A stretch of DNA of 64,000 bases from Prorocentrum cordatum (lineage: Eukaryota; Sar; Dinophyceae; Prorocentrales; Prorocentraceae). The notes below the pieces were generated by a model, which was not told the origin of the DNA, did no database searches, and saw only the letters and a list, made by a program, of their open reading frames with translations. Positions 52,740 to 62,792 of the stretch are shown here, piece after piece. The translations under genes and the position numbers were made by a program. The DNA lies in NCBI GenBank assembly GCA_963575745.1, contig CAUYUJ010003891.1:360693-424692 (forward strand). Reading direction: 5' to 3'. Position 1 is the stretch's first letter. Every line of letters begins with the position of its first letter.

Positions 52740-53080
52740 GGGGGGGGTGAGATGGTTAGGCATGGGGTGTGGGTATGAGCGTGGCGCAGCGGCACCATTC
52801 AGGGCTAGGCGCATCTTAGTTGTCTTGTGGATCATATTACTACATGGTACAGACAAGTCAACATACATATGGTGCAGGACAGTCAGCACCGAACTAAAGT
52901 GCGCCGACACCCTGAGTCTTTAATTTTCCGTGCGGTCGGGTACTCGTGGAGTTCCCAGGCTCGTGACCGCGTTCCGTCAGAAAGGCGCGCGCAGTCTGGC
53001 GAGCATGCTCGTGCTGATGTCGGCTGTAGCCCGAACCCAGTTGTTGAATTTGGCGGGCGGGGCGCCACCAATTTCGTACT
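52740..53080. other. no gene recognised
   Basis: Spacer DNA with a G-run at 52739-52748. It has no palindrome of the GCTGCAGC family. Confidence 0.45.
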
Positions 53081-53084
53081 ACAG

Positions 53085-53665
53085 TTGAGCCATGCACATC
53101 CTCGGCGGCCGATGGCGCAGCTTATGGCGTAGCCATAACAGGAGCAACAGCATCATTGGCCGATTGTTTTTGTTTTCCCGCGCCCGCCGTGCGTTACGAC
53201 GGATTTCGTTTTTGGGAGGGCGACGACGGAACGAGGGAGACAAGGAGGGAGACGAGGCCGAGGGAGAAACACATCATCGTTCGCCGATTGCGTGATGGAG
53301 CCAGTTATATCCTCGGCTGCCGAGCGTGCAACCCATTGCGCGCCCAAAAAGAGCAAACTATATCTTCGGCAGCCGAGCGCGCAATATGAGCCAGCTACAT
53401 ATACGCGGCCGAGGGCGCAACCTATGGCACAACCCATGCTGCTGAGGGCGCACCCAACCAAGGCTGGTTATACAATCGGCGACCACGGGTGCAACCTATG
53501 GCGCAATCATCGGCGACCGAGGGCGCAATGTGGGCCAGGTGTGTGATCGGCGGCCGAGGGCGCAGCACGCGACATAACCCGCAGAAGCCAATCGGAGCCA
53601 TTCATATCAACGGGTGGCGCAGCAAATAAGAGGCCGTCGTAATCTCGGCAGCCGAGCGCGCGCTC
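53085..53665 (+). repeat. CGGCGGCCGAGGGCGCAACC degenerate repeat, locus 2
   Basis: Related to 49888-50185. Units such as TATATCCTCGGCTGCCGAGCG, CGGCCGAGGGCGCAACCTAT and GGCAGCCGAGCGCGC recur every ~45-65 bp. A unit-like piece also occurs at 60890-60925. Confidence 0.7.
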
Positions 53666-53690
53666 TAGCGGCGAGCTGGTTTGTGATTAC

Positions 53691-54161
53691 ATGGTATGTG
53701 TGCAGCTGTGCCTCGCCCAGAGCATCCTGGGGAATCCCGAATCGCCCCGACCGTCAGAGGGAAGCGCGAGCCCGACGACGGCGACGGCGACGACCTCGTC
53801 GTCGCCGTCGTCGTCGTCGTCGGCGTCGTCGACGGCGGCTGCGTCGTCGTCGTCGTCGCCCCGCCGACGCCACTGTTGCGCGAGCTGCAGCCCGCGCCCA
53901 CCGCCCACCGCCGCGCCGCCGCTGCCCGTGCCCGCCGCCGCCATGACGGCGCTGCCGCGCGCGATGCTCTTGACGCCGCAGGACGCGGACCCGCTGGTTG
54001 GGGCCATGATCCCGCTGGCGGAGCCGCTGATTGCGGCAAGCGGCCAGCACGGGGCCCCGTGGGTGCCTGGCATGTTCACCTCCGAGGCGGGCGACGTCAT
54101 GCTCAAGTTCTTTGGCGACGATTCGCCGACAGGCGTGGGGGCGGGAATGATCATAACATGA
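53691..54161 (+). CDS. hypothetical protein, C-terminal exon most credible
   Basis: The frame has a Ser/Thr/Ala-rich low-complexity part encoded by GTC triplets (53775-53860), then Pro/Ala, and from about 53943 a compact segment MTALPRAMLLTPQDADPLVG, AMIPLAEPLIAASGQHGAPW, VPGMFTSEAGDVMLKFFGDD ending at TGA 54161. The stop is followed at once by TGAGCTGCAGCTCA (54159-54172), a 14-bp palindrome of the zone's family. The triplet part may be intronic, leaving a short C-terminal exon. No domain known. Confidence 0.45.
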   Translation: MVCVQLCLAQSILGNPESPRPSEGSASPTTATATTSSSPSSSSSASSTAAASSSSSPRRRHCCASCSPRPPPTAAPPLPVPAAAMTALPRAMLLTPQDADPLVGAMIPLAEPLIAASGQHGAPWVPGMFTSEAGDVMLKFFGDDSPTGVGAGMIIT

Positions 54162-54341
54162 GCTGCAGCTCACCACCACCGCACGGTGTTCGGGGCATCT
54201 TGGACGTGTGTCGGAGGCTATCTCGCGGATGCCGTATTGGGGATGTTTGTGTATATAGAGCGCCCCTTGGGGGGCACCATGGGCTATGTTGGGTGATCTA
54301 GCCCCTCGGGCCCAACTGATTCCTGTTTACATATATGCGTG

Positions 54342-54385
54342 GACAGTGTGAGCATCCAGCTGTAGCTCCATGTGCTCACACTGTC
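54342..54385. other. hairpin with 13-bp perfect stem
   Basis: GACAGTGTGAGCA (54342-54354) and its exact complement (54373-54385) enclose 18 bases that themselves contain AGCTGTAGCT. It is a two-level stem-loop just before a GT microsatellite (54415-54432). Confidence 0.9.
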
Positions 54386-54432
54386 AATGCATACATGTAC
54401 ACACATACGTAAACGTGTGTGTGTGTGTGTGT

Positions 54433-55015
54433 GAGGTTTGTGCATCCCGTCCCAGGCTGCGCGGGCTGGCACCTCTTCTGGGGCGGCAGCGTCGCATCGG
54501 GCGCCGCGGGCGGCGCCGCCACAGGGGGCGACGCGGGCGACGCCACAGCGGGCGACGCCGCGTCTGGTCTGTGCGCGTGGGCTGCGGCGACGCCTGGCAC
54601 CAATGGCGCAGTGGTGCCGCCGGTGATGGGCTGGCACGCGCCCGTCCTCAATGCCGACCCCAGCCCGACGCTGATGCGCCGCAGCATCGGGTTGCACGAG
54701 GCGCTGGAGGCTGCGGCTGGTGGCGGCGGCGGGGGCGGCGGTGGCAGCGACGGCCCGTCAGCCCCTCCCGCCGACGGCGGTGCGGCGACGGCGCGCCCTC
54801 CCGCCCCTCCCGCCGACGGTGCGCCCACGGCTGCCCCCCCCGCCGATGGCGCGCCCACGGCTGGCCCCGGTGCGCCGACGGTGCCGATGCCGTCGCGCGC
54901 GCCGACGGCGGCGAGGGCGGTGCGCCCGCGGGCCGACGGCGGCGCGGGTGCAGGCGTGGCCCAGGCCCATCGGACGCAATCGCCAATGTTCGGGGGTGCA
55001 GATATCACGGCCACC
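54433..55015 (+). CDS. hypothetical Ala/Gly/Pro-rich protein, 5' part
   Basis: Reads WHLFWGGSVASGAAGGAATG, PTLMRRSIGLHEALEAAAGG, a Gly run, then PPADGGAATARPPAPPADGA-type repeats built from a CCCGCCGACGGYGC minisatellite, and AQAHRTQSPMFGGADI. The sequence following 55005 has hairpins and reads as intron. It may continue with the Arg/Ser-rich frame at 55590-55850 (SASETRASDDKGSDKG; EMRRGHLAAELGAARP). The start is not fixed. Low complexity limits confidence. Confidence 0.35.
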
Positions 55016-55023
55016 GACCCCCG

Positions 55024-55077
55024 CCCGCCACCGATATATCATCACCCGTACCAGGGTGACGATATCTCGGTGGCGGG
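55024..55077. other. hairpin with 24-bp stem, 6-base loop
   Basis: 55024-55047 (CCCGCCACCGATATATCATC...) pairs with 55054-55077 with two mismatches around GTACCA. A further inverted GATATCGTCACC at 55180-55191 can pair with GGGTGACGATATC at 55054-55066. Confidence 0.85.
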
Positions 55078-55215
55078 TGGGGGAGGGGGCGGGGGCGTGT
55101 CCCACGCCCCCAATTCACCCACCCCGTACACACTATGGGGGGGTGACGGCACTGATAGCTGCAGCTGTCGGACACGGGTGATATCGTCACCAGGCAGCCA
55201 TCTCACGCATCCCGC

Positions 55216-55850
55216 GTCCGCCGATGCGGGGCGGGGCCCCCTTGCCGCCGCCGCCGTCGGCGCACGCAGCACAGGGCGTCGCCCCCCCCCGCGCCCGCCG
55301 CCGCCAGCAAGGCACGGCCGCAACGCGCCCGCCAGGCGCACCGCGGCTCGCGCTCGCGCTCGCGCGGCGGCCGAGCGCGCCCGCGCTCGGGCACGCCGCC
55401 CCGCGGCCCGCCTGCACGCCGCGGCCCGCCCGTGCGCTCCCCGCAGCACCGCCCGAGCACCGCGGCCCGCGCGGCGGCTGGCGCCAGCGCCGCGGCCCCC
55501 ACGGCCGACGGGCAGCCGCGCGGCAGCGCGGGCAAGTGCAAGTGGCCGCTCGGCGAGCGGCAGCGGGCAGGCCAGCAACGGCCGCTCAGCCAGCGAGACG
55601 CGGGCGTCCGACGACAAGGGCTCGGACAAGGGCGTCCGCTCGGCGAGCGAGACGACCGCCCGCCGCCGCGAGATGCGCAGAGGGCACCTGGCCGCAGAAC
55701 TGGGCGCTGCCCGCCCGATGGACTTCGGTGGGCGCGCCAGGGCCACCCGCCGCCAGACGCTGGCCGCGCAGCTGGGCGCCCAGGTGGGGCCCACCGCGAA
55801 CGACCCCGTCGGGCGTCAGGGCAGGCGGGCGGGTCGTCACAATGTACCGA
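55216..55850 (+). other. GC-rich Arg/Ala region, possible exons
   Basis: Very high GC. All three + frames and two - frames are open. Frame choice is uncertain; the most protein-like piece is 55590-55800 (RREMRRGHLAAELGAARPMD). No firm gene call. Confidence 0.3.
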
Positions 55851-55929
55851 CGCATGATTGGCACATGTGTCCATCGGCTTCAACCGCGTGGACATATATG
55901 CTCACAGCGATGCGCGCGTACGTGTGCGA

Positions 55930-56074
55930 CGAGTTCCGCGCAGGGGCGGCTGGTTCCAGGGTTGCAATGACCTGGCCTACGTGGTGCTGACGCAGGGCCC
56001 GTTCTGCCCGCTGGCCATGGAGCTCGCCGAGGAGTGGTGCTCCTGGCCGCCTGGGTCTGAGGCGCACTTTGTCT
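55930..56074 (+). CDS. short exon-like segment
   Basis: Reads RRGGWFQGCNDLAYVVLTQG and PFCPLAMELAEEWCSWPPGS then EAHFV and a TAA. It has the mixed composition of real coding sequence and is followed by an imperfect stem (GTATCTGA / TCAGATAC, 56090-56117). It is probably an exon of a gene whose other parts lie on either side. Confidence 0.35.
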
Positions 56075-56164
56075 AAAATGATGCGGCTGTATCTGAGTGC
56101 GGCAGCATTCAGATACGGACGTACGCAGTGGCTGCAACCAATGTGTTCCCCCGTGGCTTCAGCC

Positions 56165-56608
56165 ACTCCGACAATTGGGGAGTGGCTGCAGACGCCCCCC
56201 AGGTACGATGCAGACTATCTCCAACAGCAGGCGATGGCGGCGGGAGTGCAGGCGGGCAGGCCCGCGCACCTGACCGAGATGGAGTGGGCGGAGCAGCTCC
56301 AGCTCGCGTTCGTCATGCGCGGGATGAACCGCGAGGCGGAGCAGGCCCAGGCATGCGCCCAGAGGGCGGCGGTGCGGGCGGCGGGCCTGAGGGCGCCGAA
56401 GGGCGCTGCATACGCCTGGGCTGCAGGCCCACATGGCGGCGGCGCGGGCGGCGGCGCGGGCGGCGGCGCGGGCGGCGACGTCGCCCCAGGCCGCCACGGC
56501 CAGCGCTGGCGCCCAAGCCGCGACGGGCCTGATGGCAGCGGCGCGGGCGGCGGCGGCGCGGGCGGCATGGGTGGTGGCATGGGCGGCGGCGCGGGCGTGG
56601 TCGCTTGA
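56165..56608 (+). CDS. hypothetical protein, helical N-terminal part
   Basis: Reads TIGEWLQTPPRYDADYLQQQ, AMAAGVQAGRPAHLTEMEWA, EQLQLAFVMRGMNREAEQAQ and ACAQRAAVRAAGLRAPKGAA, a helical, Ala/Gln/Glu-rich region of about 85 residues. A Gly/Ala low-complexity region follows in which a GGCGGC repeat leaves all frames open. GTGGCTTCAGCCAC (56152-56165) and TGGCTGCAG lie just upstream, so the segment probably begins after an intron. The end at 56608 is uncertain. Function unknown. Confidence 0.4.
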   Translation, partial: TPTIGEWLQTPPRYDADYLQQQAMAAGVQAGRPAHLTEMEWAEQLQLAFVMRGMNREAEQAQACAQRAAVRAAGLRAPKGAAYAWAAGPHGGGAGGGAGGGAGGDVAPGRHGQRWRPSRDGPDGSGAGGGGAGGMGGGMGGGAGVVA

Positions 56609-56619
56609 AAGCCACGGCG

Positions 56620-57140
56620 GCGGTGGCGCGCCCACGGCGGTGGTCTCATGGGCGGCGACGCCTTCGCGGGGCGGCGGCGCCCACGGCGGCGGGGCGGGCG
56701 TAGCGGCATGGGGCGCGGCGCCCACGGCGCCCATGACGGCGGCGGCGCCGACGGAGGGCGGCGGCGCCCACGGCGCCCATGACGGCGGCGTAGCGGCTTG
56801 GGATTAGCCGAGCGGCCGCGCGGCTATTCTTTGTGGCGACGGCGCCACACACCAACGCCGTCACCGCGCACCACCGCCGCCCTACGGGAACGGGAGGGCA
56901 TCGGGCGGACGGGAGGGCATCGGGTGGACGTCGGAGATGCCATCAGGGAGGAACTGTATGGGGGGGACTGGGAAGACGCGGGATATTCCAAATGACACGC
57001 CGACGCCACCGATTACGGGGGCAAGGGTGTGAAAGGTTTTATCGCGATCGCCCGTGCCGCGGGCGGTCGGTTCGCAGCTTGGCACCGTGCAAGGTGCCCA
57101 ATGTTCCCCGTGCACCGCGGCGACGCGCGGTGTAAACACG
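56620..57140. other. no firm gene
   Basis: GGCGGCGCCCACGGCG minisatellite at 56620-56790, then spacer. A short protein-like stretch GFIAIARAAGGRFAAWHRAR at 57035-57095 may be an exon. Confidence 0.35.
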
Positions 57141-57149
57141 CGCGGTGGC

Positions 57150-57690
57150 GGGCTGCCGACGTCGTCGCCGTCGTCGTCGCCGCCGCGCCGTTGCCGTCGC
57201 CGTCAGCGCCGTCAGCGCTGCCGTCGCCGTCGCCGCCGCCGCCGCCGCTGCAATCGTCGCCGTCGCCGCCGCCGCCGTCGACGTCGCCGTCGGCGTTGTC
57301 GTGGCCGTTGCCGTCAGCACGGTCGCCGTCACCGCCGTCACCGCCGCCGCAGCCGTCGCCGTCGCCGCCGCCGTCGTCGTCGTCGTTGTCACCGTCGGAT
57401 GGCGTGTCGGTGGCGGCGGCGGCGTCGTCACCGCTGTCGGTGAAGTCGTATTCGGCGTCGTTGCCGCCGTCGCTGCTGCAGTCAGTGTCGTCGCAGGCGG
57501 TGCCGCCACCACCGCCACCGTCGCCGTCGCCGTCGCCGTGGCCGTCGCCGTTGCCGTCGCCGTTGCCGTCGCCGCCGTCGTCGTCGTCGCCGCCGCCGAC
57601 CGCTGCTGTCGCAGTAGTCGTCGGCTCCGTCGTCACCGTCGCCGACGTCGTCGGTGCCATCGTCGTCGTCGTCGTCGTCGTCGTCGTTGT
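57150..57690 (+). repeat. (GCCGTC)n / (GTC)n microsatellite
   Basis: Imperfect CGCCGTCGCC repeats pass into GTCGTC at the 3' end. The long Ser/Pro, Ala/Val and Arg frames here follow from it. Confidence 0.9.
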
Positions 57691-57695
57691 ACTCA

Positions 57696-57754
57696 GTGAT
57701 TCGGACCGACGCACTCAGTCGCCGCAAGCGACTGAGTGCGTCGGTCCGCATCAC
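57696..57754. other. 27-bp stem hairpin, 5-base loop
   Basis: 57702-57722 and 57728-57748 are exact reverse complements (21 bp, ACTCAGTCGC / GCGACTGAGT at the tip) around CGCAA. The stem extends to 57696 and 57754 with one mismatch. It is the strongest small hairpin in the window and sits directly at the end of a GTC microsatellite. Confidence 0.95.
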
Positions 57755-58100
57755 CTGCATACAACGTCGACTGCAACGACTACGATGGCGACGCCGCCCC
57801 CGACGGTGACGACGTCGGCTACGGTCGTGATATCGAGGACGGCGACGGCTCCGACACCGCCTCTGACATCGACTTGTGCGACGATGTTGAGGATGGTGAC
57901 GGCGACCGATGTTGACGATGGCGACGGCGGCGACGGCTCACCTGACGGCGACATAGCCACCGATGGTGACGATGGCGACGGCGGCGGCGACCTCCCTCGC
58001 CACCCGTGACATAGCCACCGACGGCGCCATAGCCACCGATGTTGGCGACGGCGACGGCGACGGCGGCGGCCGAATCGTTTGATTTGCAATTCTTGGGCCT
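57755..58100 (+). repeat. degenerate GACGATGGCGACGG repeat
   Basis: Loose GGCGACGG/GATGGTGACG words with blocks such as CATAGCCACCGATG repeated (57950, 58012, 58029). No gene recognised. Confidence 0.65.
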
Positions 58101-58419
58101 GGAACTGCAGCTCTGGGCCCGACTTCGTCGCCCTCCCGACTCACTGCTCGTGCTGTTGCACTGCCCTCGCCCCGCCATGGTCATGTAGCCGCGTCGGCCC
58201 GTGGGCGCGCCCCGCCGCCGCGCGCGCCCCCTGTGGGCGCGCCCCGTGGGCGATGCCCTCGGCCTGGCCGCCGCCCGCGCCGCCCTCGCCGCCTCGCCCC
58301 GGCAGCCTGGCGGCGCGCGTTCCCGACGCGGACGCCCGCGGCCTCGGGGCAGACGACGCCCCCGCAGCCTCGCTGCAGGGGCGGCAGGCGGGCCGCGAGC
58401 GCGTGGGATCGGCGGTGCC

Positions 58420-60471
58420 GCCACCCGACGTCGGCGCTGCAGCATCGGACGTCATCGCCGCCGGCGCTGCAGCATCGGCCGTCGACCCGGCGCCGACGCC
58501 GCCATCCGACGTCGACGATGCATCGTCGGCGAGCCAGCCGCACTCGGCGGGCGGCGGACCGCCTCGCGGTCGCGGCGTCGCGGCGTCGCGGCGTCGGACC
58601 GCTCGCGGTCGCCGTCGTCGCCGCCGCCAGCGTCGCGCTGGCCAGGCATGCCGCCGACGGGGGCGCCGCGGTCGGACTTGACCGACGCCGTCGCGGGCGG
58701 CTCACGCGCGGACGCCGCCGAGCCCGTACTCGCCGCCCGCGGCCGAGCCTCTGCGACGCGCGGCGGCGCGTCGGGACTCCTCCGCGGAGGAGGCGGAGCG
58801 GCGGAGAGAGGAGGCGGCGCGGCGGCCGAGCGGCTACTACGGCGCGCCCGCGCCGCTGGATGGCCGCAACCCGCTGGAGGTCGGCGGCGACGTCCCGAGC
58901 AAGGAGGTGCGGGACAAGGACGGCTCGACGCTTCGAGCCGAAGGCGATGCGAGTTCGGCTGCGAGCAGCGGCTCTGAGGGCTCGCCGTCGCGCCTGGCCC
59001 GTGGCTCTGCGGGCTCGTCTGCGAGCCGAAGGCGGGCCAGTGGCTCTGGGGCCCGCCGCCGCGCCGCTGGCGCCGCTCCGCTGGCGCTGAGGACGCCGCG
59101 ACGCCAGCGGCGGCCGCGCCCCCCGCGGCAGCGCCCGTCGGCGCCGCGGCGGCAGCAGCGGCCGCGCGCCCCGCGGCAGCACCCGTCGGCGCCGCGGCGG
59201 CAGCAGCGCCGCGCCCCCCGCGGCAGCACCCGTCGCGCCCCGCGGCAGCACCCGTCGGCGCCGCGGCGGCAGCAGCGGCCGCGCCCCCCGCGGCAGCACC
59301 CGTCGGCGGCGCGTGCGGCGCATCGCCGAGCTCTGGCGGCACCGACGGATCGCCGAGCTCGGACGGCCCCGACGGCGACCCCCCGACGGCGGTCGGCGGC
59401 GCGCCGCCGCCCAAGGCGCCGCCGCTGCTGGCCCCGCCGCGGTTGCAGGCCACGGCGCGGCATGGGATCGCCCGCGCGGTCCCCGACTGCCAGATGGCGG
59501 CCGACCGCTGCGCGCGCTCGCTGGCGAAGTCGCTGGCGGGCGACGCGGGGATGGCGCGCCCTCCCGCGTTGGTCTCCGACCGCGAGATCGCCGCGGTCGC
59601 GAGGCAGGTCGCCGAGGAGTGGGTGGACGCGGCCGCCTTTGACGCCGATCGGGCCGCGGCGATCGCGAAGTTCGCCGCGGCCGAGCGGGCCCGCCGTCTC
59701 ATGCTTGAGACGGCGGCGCTGGCCCAGCGGCGGCGGGCGGCTGCCGACGCTGCCGTCGCGCCTGCGCAGCAGGCCGCGGAGGCCGACGTGGAGGTGCGCT
59801 TCGCCGACGTGCAGCGCGGCGCGGTGGCGGCGGGCTCGACGGTGGAGCTCGAGGGCCACGTCGGGACGGCCGTGGTCGCGGCGATCGACGCCGCGATCGA
59901 CGCCACGGTCGAGGCGCGCCAGGTGGACGGCCCTGGCGCGTTCTTCGACGTGGAGTCGATCCGCGCGGGCGCCGAGGCGCGCCTGCGCGCCGCGAGCCTG
60001 CTGGCGGCGCGCCCGCCGCCGCCCGCGCACTCGCCGCGGGCCGAGTGGGCAACGCGCGGGTGGGCCGCCGACGCGCCCGCCCCGCCGCCGCCCGCGGCCC
60101 CCGCCGCGCCCCCCGCCGCGGCCCCCGCCGCCGCTACCGAGGCGCTGGAGGCGGAGATCGATCTCCTCCAGCGGCGGCTGCGCACGCGGGAGGACGAGCT
60201 CGCCGCGGCGCGGGCGGTGCTGCGCGCGACGCGCGAGGCGGCGGCGGGCGAGGCAGCGACGGCGGAGCGGCAACTGCATGATATGCGGCTGCTGCTCGGC
60301 GACCATGAGCGCGCCGCGCGCGAGGCGCGGGGGGCCCTGCACAGGTCACAGCAAATGCTCGGCCGCATGGGCAGGGCCATGCAGCAATGGGCGCGCCAAG
60401 CCGTTGCGATTGCCGCCGAGGGCCCGCGAGTGCCAGACCTTCACTCACCCAGCCCCCCTCGTCCGCTGTAG
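58420..60471 (+). CDS. Ala-rich coiled-coil protein, multi-exon
   Basis: Three blocks. 58420-58590: DVGAAASDVIAAGAAASAVD. 58690-58980, in another frame: SSAEEAERRREEAARRPSGY, APLDGRNPLEVGGDVPSKEV, GSTLRAEGDASSAASSGSEG. 58978-60471: Pro/Ala repeats (PAAAPVGAAAAAAAA) from a ~42-45-bp minisatellite, then RHGIARAVPDCQMAADRCAR, a long helical domain (EIAAVARQVAEEWVDAAAFD; VELEGHVGTAVVAAIDAAID) and a heptad-rich coiled coil at about 60140-60330 (EALEAEIDLLQRRLRTREDE; GDHERAAREARGALHRSQQM), ending RPL at a TAG. It is probably a structural or scaffolding protein; no enzymatic motif. Frame changes between blocks imply introns, whose sites I could not fix. Confidence 0.5.
59100..59335 (+). repeat. ~42-45-bp coding minisatellite
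   Basis: Four to five copies of CCCGCGGCAGCACCCGTCGG followed by CGCCGCGGCGGCAGCAGCGG, in frame with the gene above and encoding PAAAPVGA(A)n. One copy breaks to an Arg/Pro form. Confidence 0.8.
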
Positions 60472-60890
60472 CGGGTGCGTCGACGACGGGCGGACGACGA
60501 CGGACGAGTCGACGGCGGACGAGATTGGGCATGCTGAGTCGACGACGGGCGACAACGGACGACGACGGACAACCACGGTGACGGCGGCGACGGCGACGAC
60601 GACGAAGACGACGACGGCGGCGTGTCGTTTGTGTGGCAGCGGTGGGGCCTCGCGGTCGCGGCCGCGGTGCGGTTCCGCGGTGAGGGCCCGCGGCGCGCGG
60701 CCCCTCCCCGACGCCGTGCGTGCTCGGTGGAGGTGTGCCGTTCGGTGGAGGCGCGACCTCCGCCAACTCGTTCGGCTTTCGCCATTGGAAACGGCATCTC
60801 CTCTCTCCGCCATCGCCCCCCCCCCCCGAATGTGTTCCTCGCGGGTAACTGACTGGCTGAACGACTGACTGGTCGCACTCGTTACGCGCC
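60472..60890. other. GAC-rich spacer, no gene recognised
   Basis: GACGACGGGCGGACGACG-type words at 60480-60620, then GC-rich spacer. It includes a C-run at 60817-60826. Confidence 0.5.
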
Positions 60891-61054
60891 AATTCTATGC
60901 TCGGCGGGCGAGGGCACGGTATATCCTCCCTCCGTCTGGTTCCCACCTCCTCTCCGTCGACCATTCCCTCCTCATTCGATTCCGCCACATTCCTTGTCCG
61001 TCGTCGTCGTCGCCAGCATCGCCATCATCGTCGTCGCCCCGACTGCCACCCTCA

Positions 61055-61110
61055 CCATCACCATCATCACCATCGTCACCATCATCATCATCATCATCAT
61101 CATCATCACC
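61055..61110 (+). repeat. (ATC)n microsatellite
   Basis: CATCATCAT tract with CACC interruptions. It precedes the minus-strand exon-like segment. Confidence 0.9.
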
Positions 61111-61134
61111 ACCCCCGATGGGCGGGCTGGGTCC

Positions 61135-61425
61135 TCAGAGAAAGGACCGCGCGACGTCGTGCAGCGTCGGCGCGGCGCCCCCCAGCCACCGCGCCATCGC
61201 GGCCGCGACGGCGAGGCGCTCCATCGCCGCCGCGACGCGGAGGCGCGCCGCTTCGCGCGCGGCATCCTCCATCGGCATCGCCGCTGGAAGTGCTGGGGGT
61301 GCCGACAGGCTTCTCCCCGGCCTTCTCCCCTGCTGAATGTTGTCCCATTCGTCGGCGACCCAGATCGTCGGCATGCCTGCCCGGGGAATGGGCATGCTGG
61401 ACGACCTGCCGTCGTCCTCCTCCAT
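61135..61425 (-). CDS. candidate minus-strand exon, hypothetical protein
   Basis: On -, from 61425 to a stop at 61135: MPIPRAGMPTIWVADEWDNI near the start, then AAMPMEDAAREAARLRVAAA and GAAPTLHDVARSFL. Upstream on the same strand (61555-61450) DAAWTLSSDTASEDSVYGGP and DDPWAILFSGPLPGVLLD look like a preceding exon. CGAGCAG at the boundary would be an acceptor, with a stop in between. The + reading of the same DNA is also open but less protein-like. This is the only strong minus-strand candidate in the 44.8-64 kb zone. Function unknown. Confidence 0.35.
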   Translation of the reverse strand: MEEDDGRSSSMPIPRAGMPTIWVADEWDNIQQGRRPGRSLSAPPALPAAMPMEDAAREAARLRVAAAMERLAVAAAMARWLGGAAPTLHDVARSFL

Positions 61426-61677
61426 CTGCTCGGGTCAGTCCAAGAGCACCCCAGGCAGAGGGCCCGAGAATAAGATGGCCCATGGGTCATCAGGGCCACC
61501 ATACACGCTGTCTTCGGACGCCGTGTCCGAGCTCAGTGTCCAAGCCGCGTCCAGCCGCGGCGACGAGGGAGTATACCACCCGCGGGGGCATACGTGACCC
61601 TGGCGGTGATGCCTATGGAAGACGCGCGCCCGAGCCGAAACCGCGGCGCGCGTGCGTGCGATGCAGCGGCATCATCG

Positions 61678-61815
61678 GCATCATCAACCACCGTCGCCAT
61701 CATCATCATCGTTATCATCATCATCATCAACATCATCATCATCATCATCATCATTATCACCACCGACATCGTCATCACCATTATCAGCATCGCAATCATC
61801 ACGTCATGCTTCCTC
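61678..61815 (+). repeat. (CAT/ATC)n microsatellite
   Basis: ATCATCATC runs with CGTC and ACCG interruptions. No unique coding sequence. Confidence 0.9.
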
Positions 61816-61967
61816 AGCCTCCCTCGGTGCACGCGGGGCGGCAGAACGCTGGGGCGGGGGGATATGATAGGGATGCGGAATGGTGTCATGATAATTATGC
61901 TGAACAGGGTGCTGATGTTAGAACAGTGAGTTCACGCACTATAACCACTTATACGAACCACGAGCCT

Positions 61968-62195
61968 GTTGGGGCCTCCTGAGACCTCCTGGAGCCGCCT
62001 GAAGGCTCCTGCATGTTACTGGGGCCTCATCGGGCTTCCATGGGGCCTCGTGGGGCTTCCTGGCAGGATGGCCTCTTCAGAGCTTCCTGTGGGCTATTCG
62101 GGTCTCCTGAGGCCTCATGTGGCCCCCCCTGGGGCTTCTTGGCACATCATGTGCCCCCCCCCCCTGCAAGGGCCTCCTGAGGCCTCCTGAAGCAG
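61968..62195 (+). repeat. GGCCTCCTGAGG degenerate repeat
   Basis: GGGGCCTCCTGAGACCTCC, GGGGCCTCGTGGGGCTTCCT and GGGCCTCCTGAGGCCTCCTG-type words every 12-20 bp. Reminiscent in reverse of the CCAAGAGGCC repeats elsewhere in the window. Confidence 0.7.
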
Positions 62196-62298
62196 CGCCG
62201 CATCCCACGCATCATCCTCGCCATGGTGATGGCGCGCCCCACCTCGTAGGGCTGCAGCCCGCCAGTCGCCGCTAGCGATATCGGCGCGAGCACCCGCC

Positions 62299-62792
62299 TT
62301 GCCCGCGTCGGCCTGTGCTCACCGTGCCCACATCGGCCCGCGACGCATGCCGACGCCACGTAAGCGGCCTGCGGCAGCGCGCGCGTTGGATACAACGCCG
62401 ACGCCGCCAAAGCGGCCCGCGCCTTCAGTGGCGGCGTCGTCACTGGATGTCGGCGCATCACCATCCTGTCGCCGATCAGCTACGACGCGCTGATGGGGAT
62501 GACGAGCTACGACGACGGCCGCGTGCTGTTGGTCCTGCAACAGATCAACGTCTGGTACTCGACCTTCGTCGACAGGTCGAGCGCCCAATGCCTTCTGATC
62601 ACGCCGGCGCGGGCCCTCGACGCACTTGGCGTCAAGAAGGGCGAGTTCGAGGACAGGCGCCCGATCTTCCTGATGCAGGCCAGGGCGCTGTCCGACAACG
62701 TCCAGGTCGACGGTGCCCAAGTGAATGCCGCCCAGACGACCAAGTTCCTCGGCTTCTGCACTGGTGCGGTCTTAGGGCGGCTCGGCGCGTAA
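62299..62792 (+). CDS. hypothetical protein, two segments
   Basis: First segment 62340-62470: RKRPAAARALDTTPTPPKRP and APSVAASSLDVGAS, basic and Pro-rich (possible nuclear signal). From about 62455 in another frame: ITILSPISYDALMGMTSYDD, GRVLLVLQQINVWYSTFVDR, SSAQCLLITPARALDALGVK and DRRPIFLMQARALSDNVQVD, ending GRLGA at a TAA (62792). The second part has clearly balanced composition and is good coding sequence of ~110 residues. The junction is a frameshift or a very short intron. GGGCTGCAGCCC (62249-62260) lies upstream. No domain recognised. Confidence 0.5.

Noticed and set aside
57029-58009. Ser/Pro and Ala/Val frames on + and Asp/Thr frames on -
   Set aside because: Translation of GCCGTC and GTC repeats.
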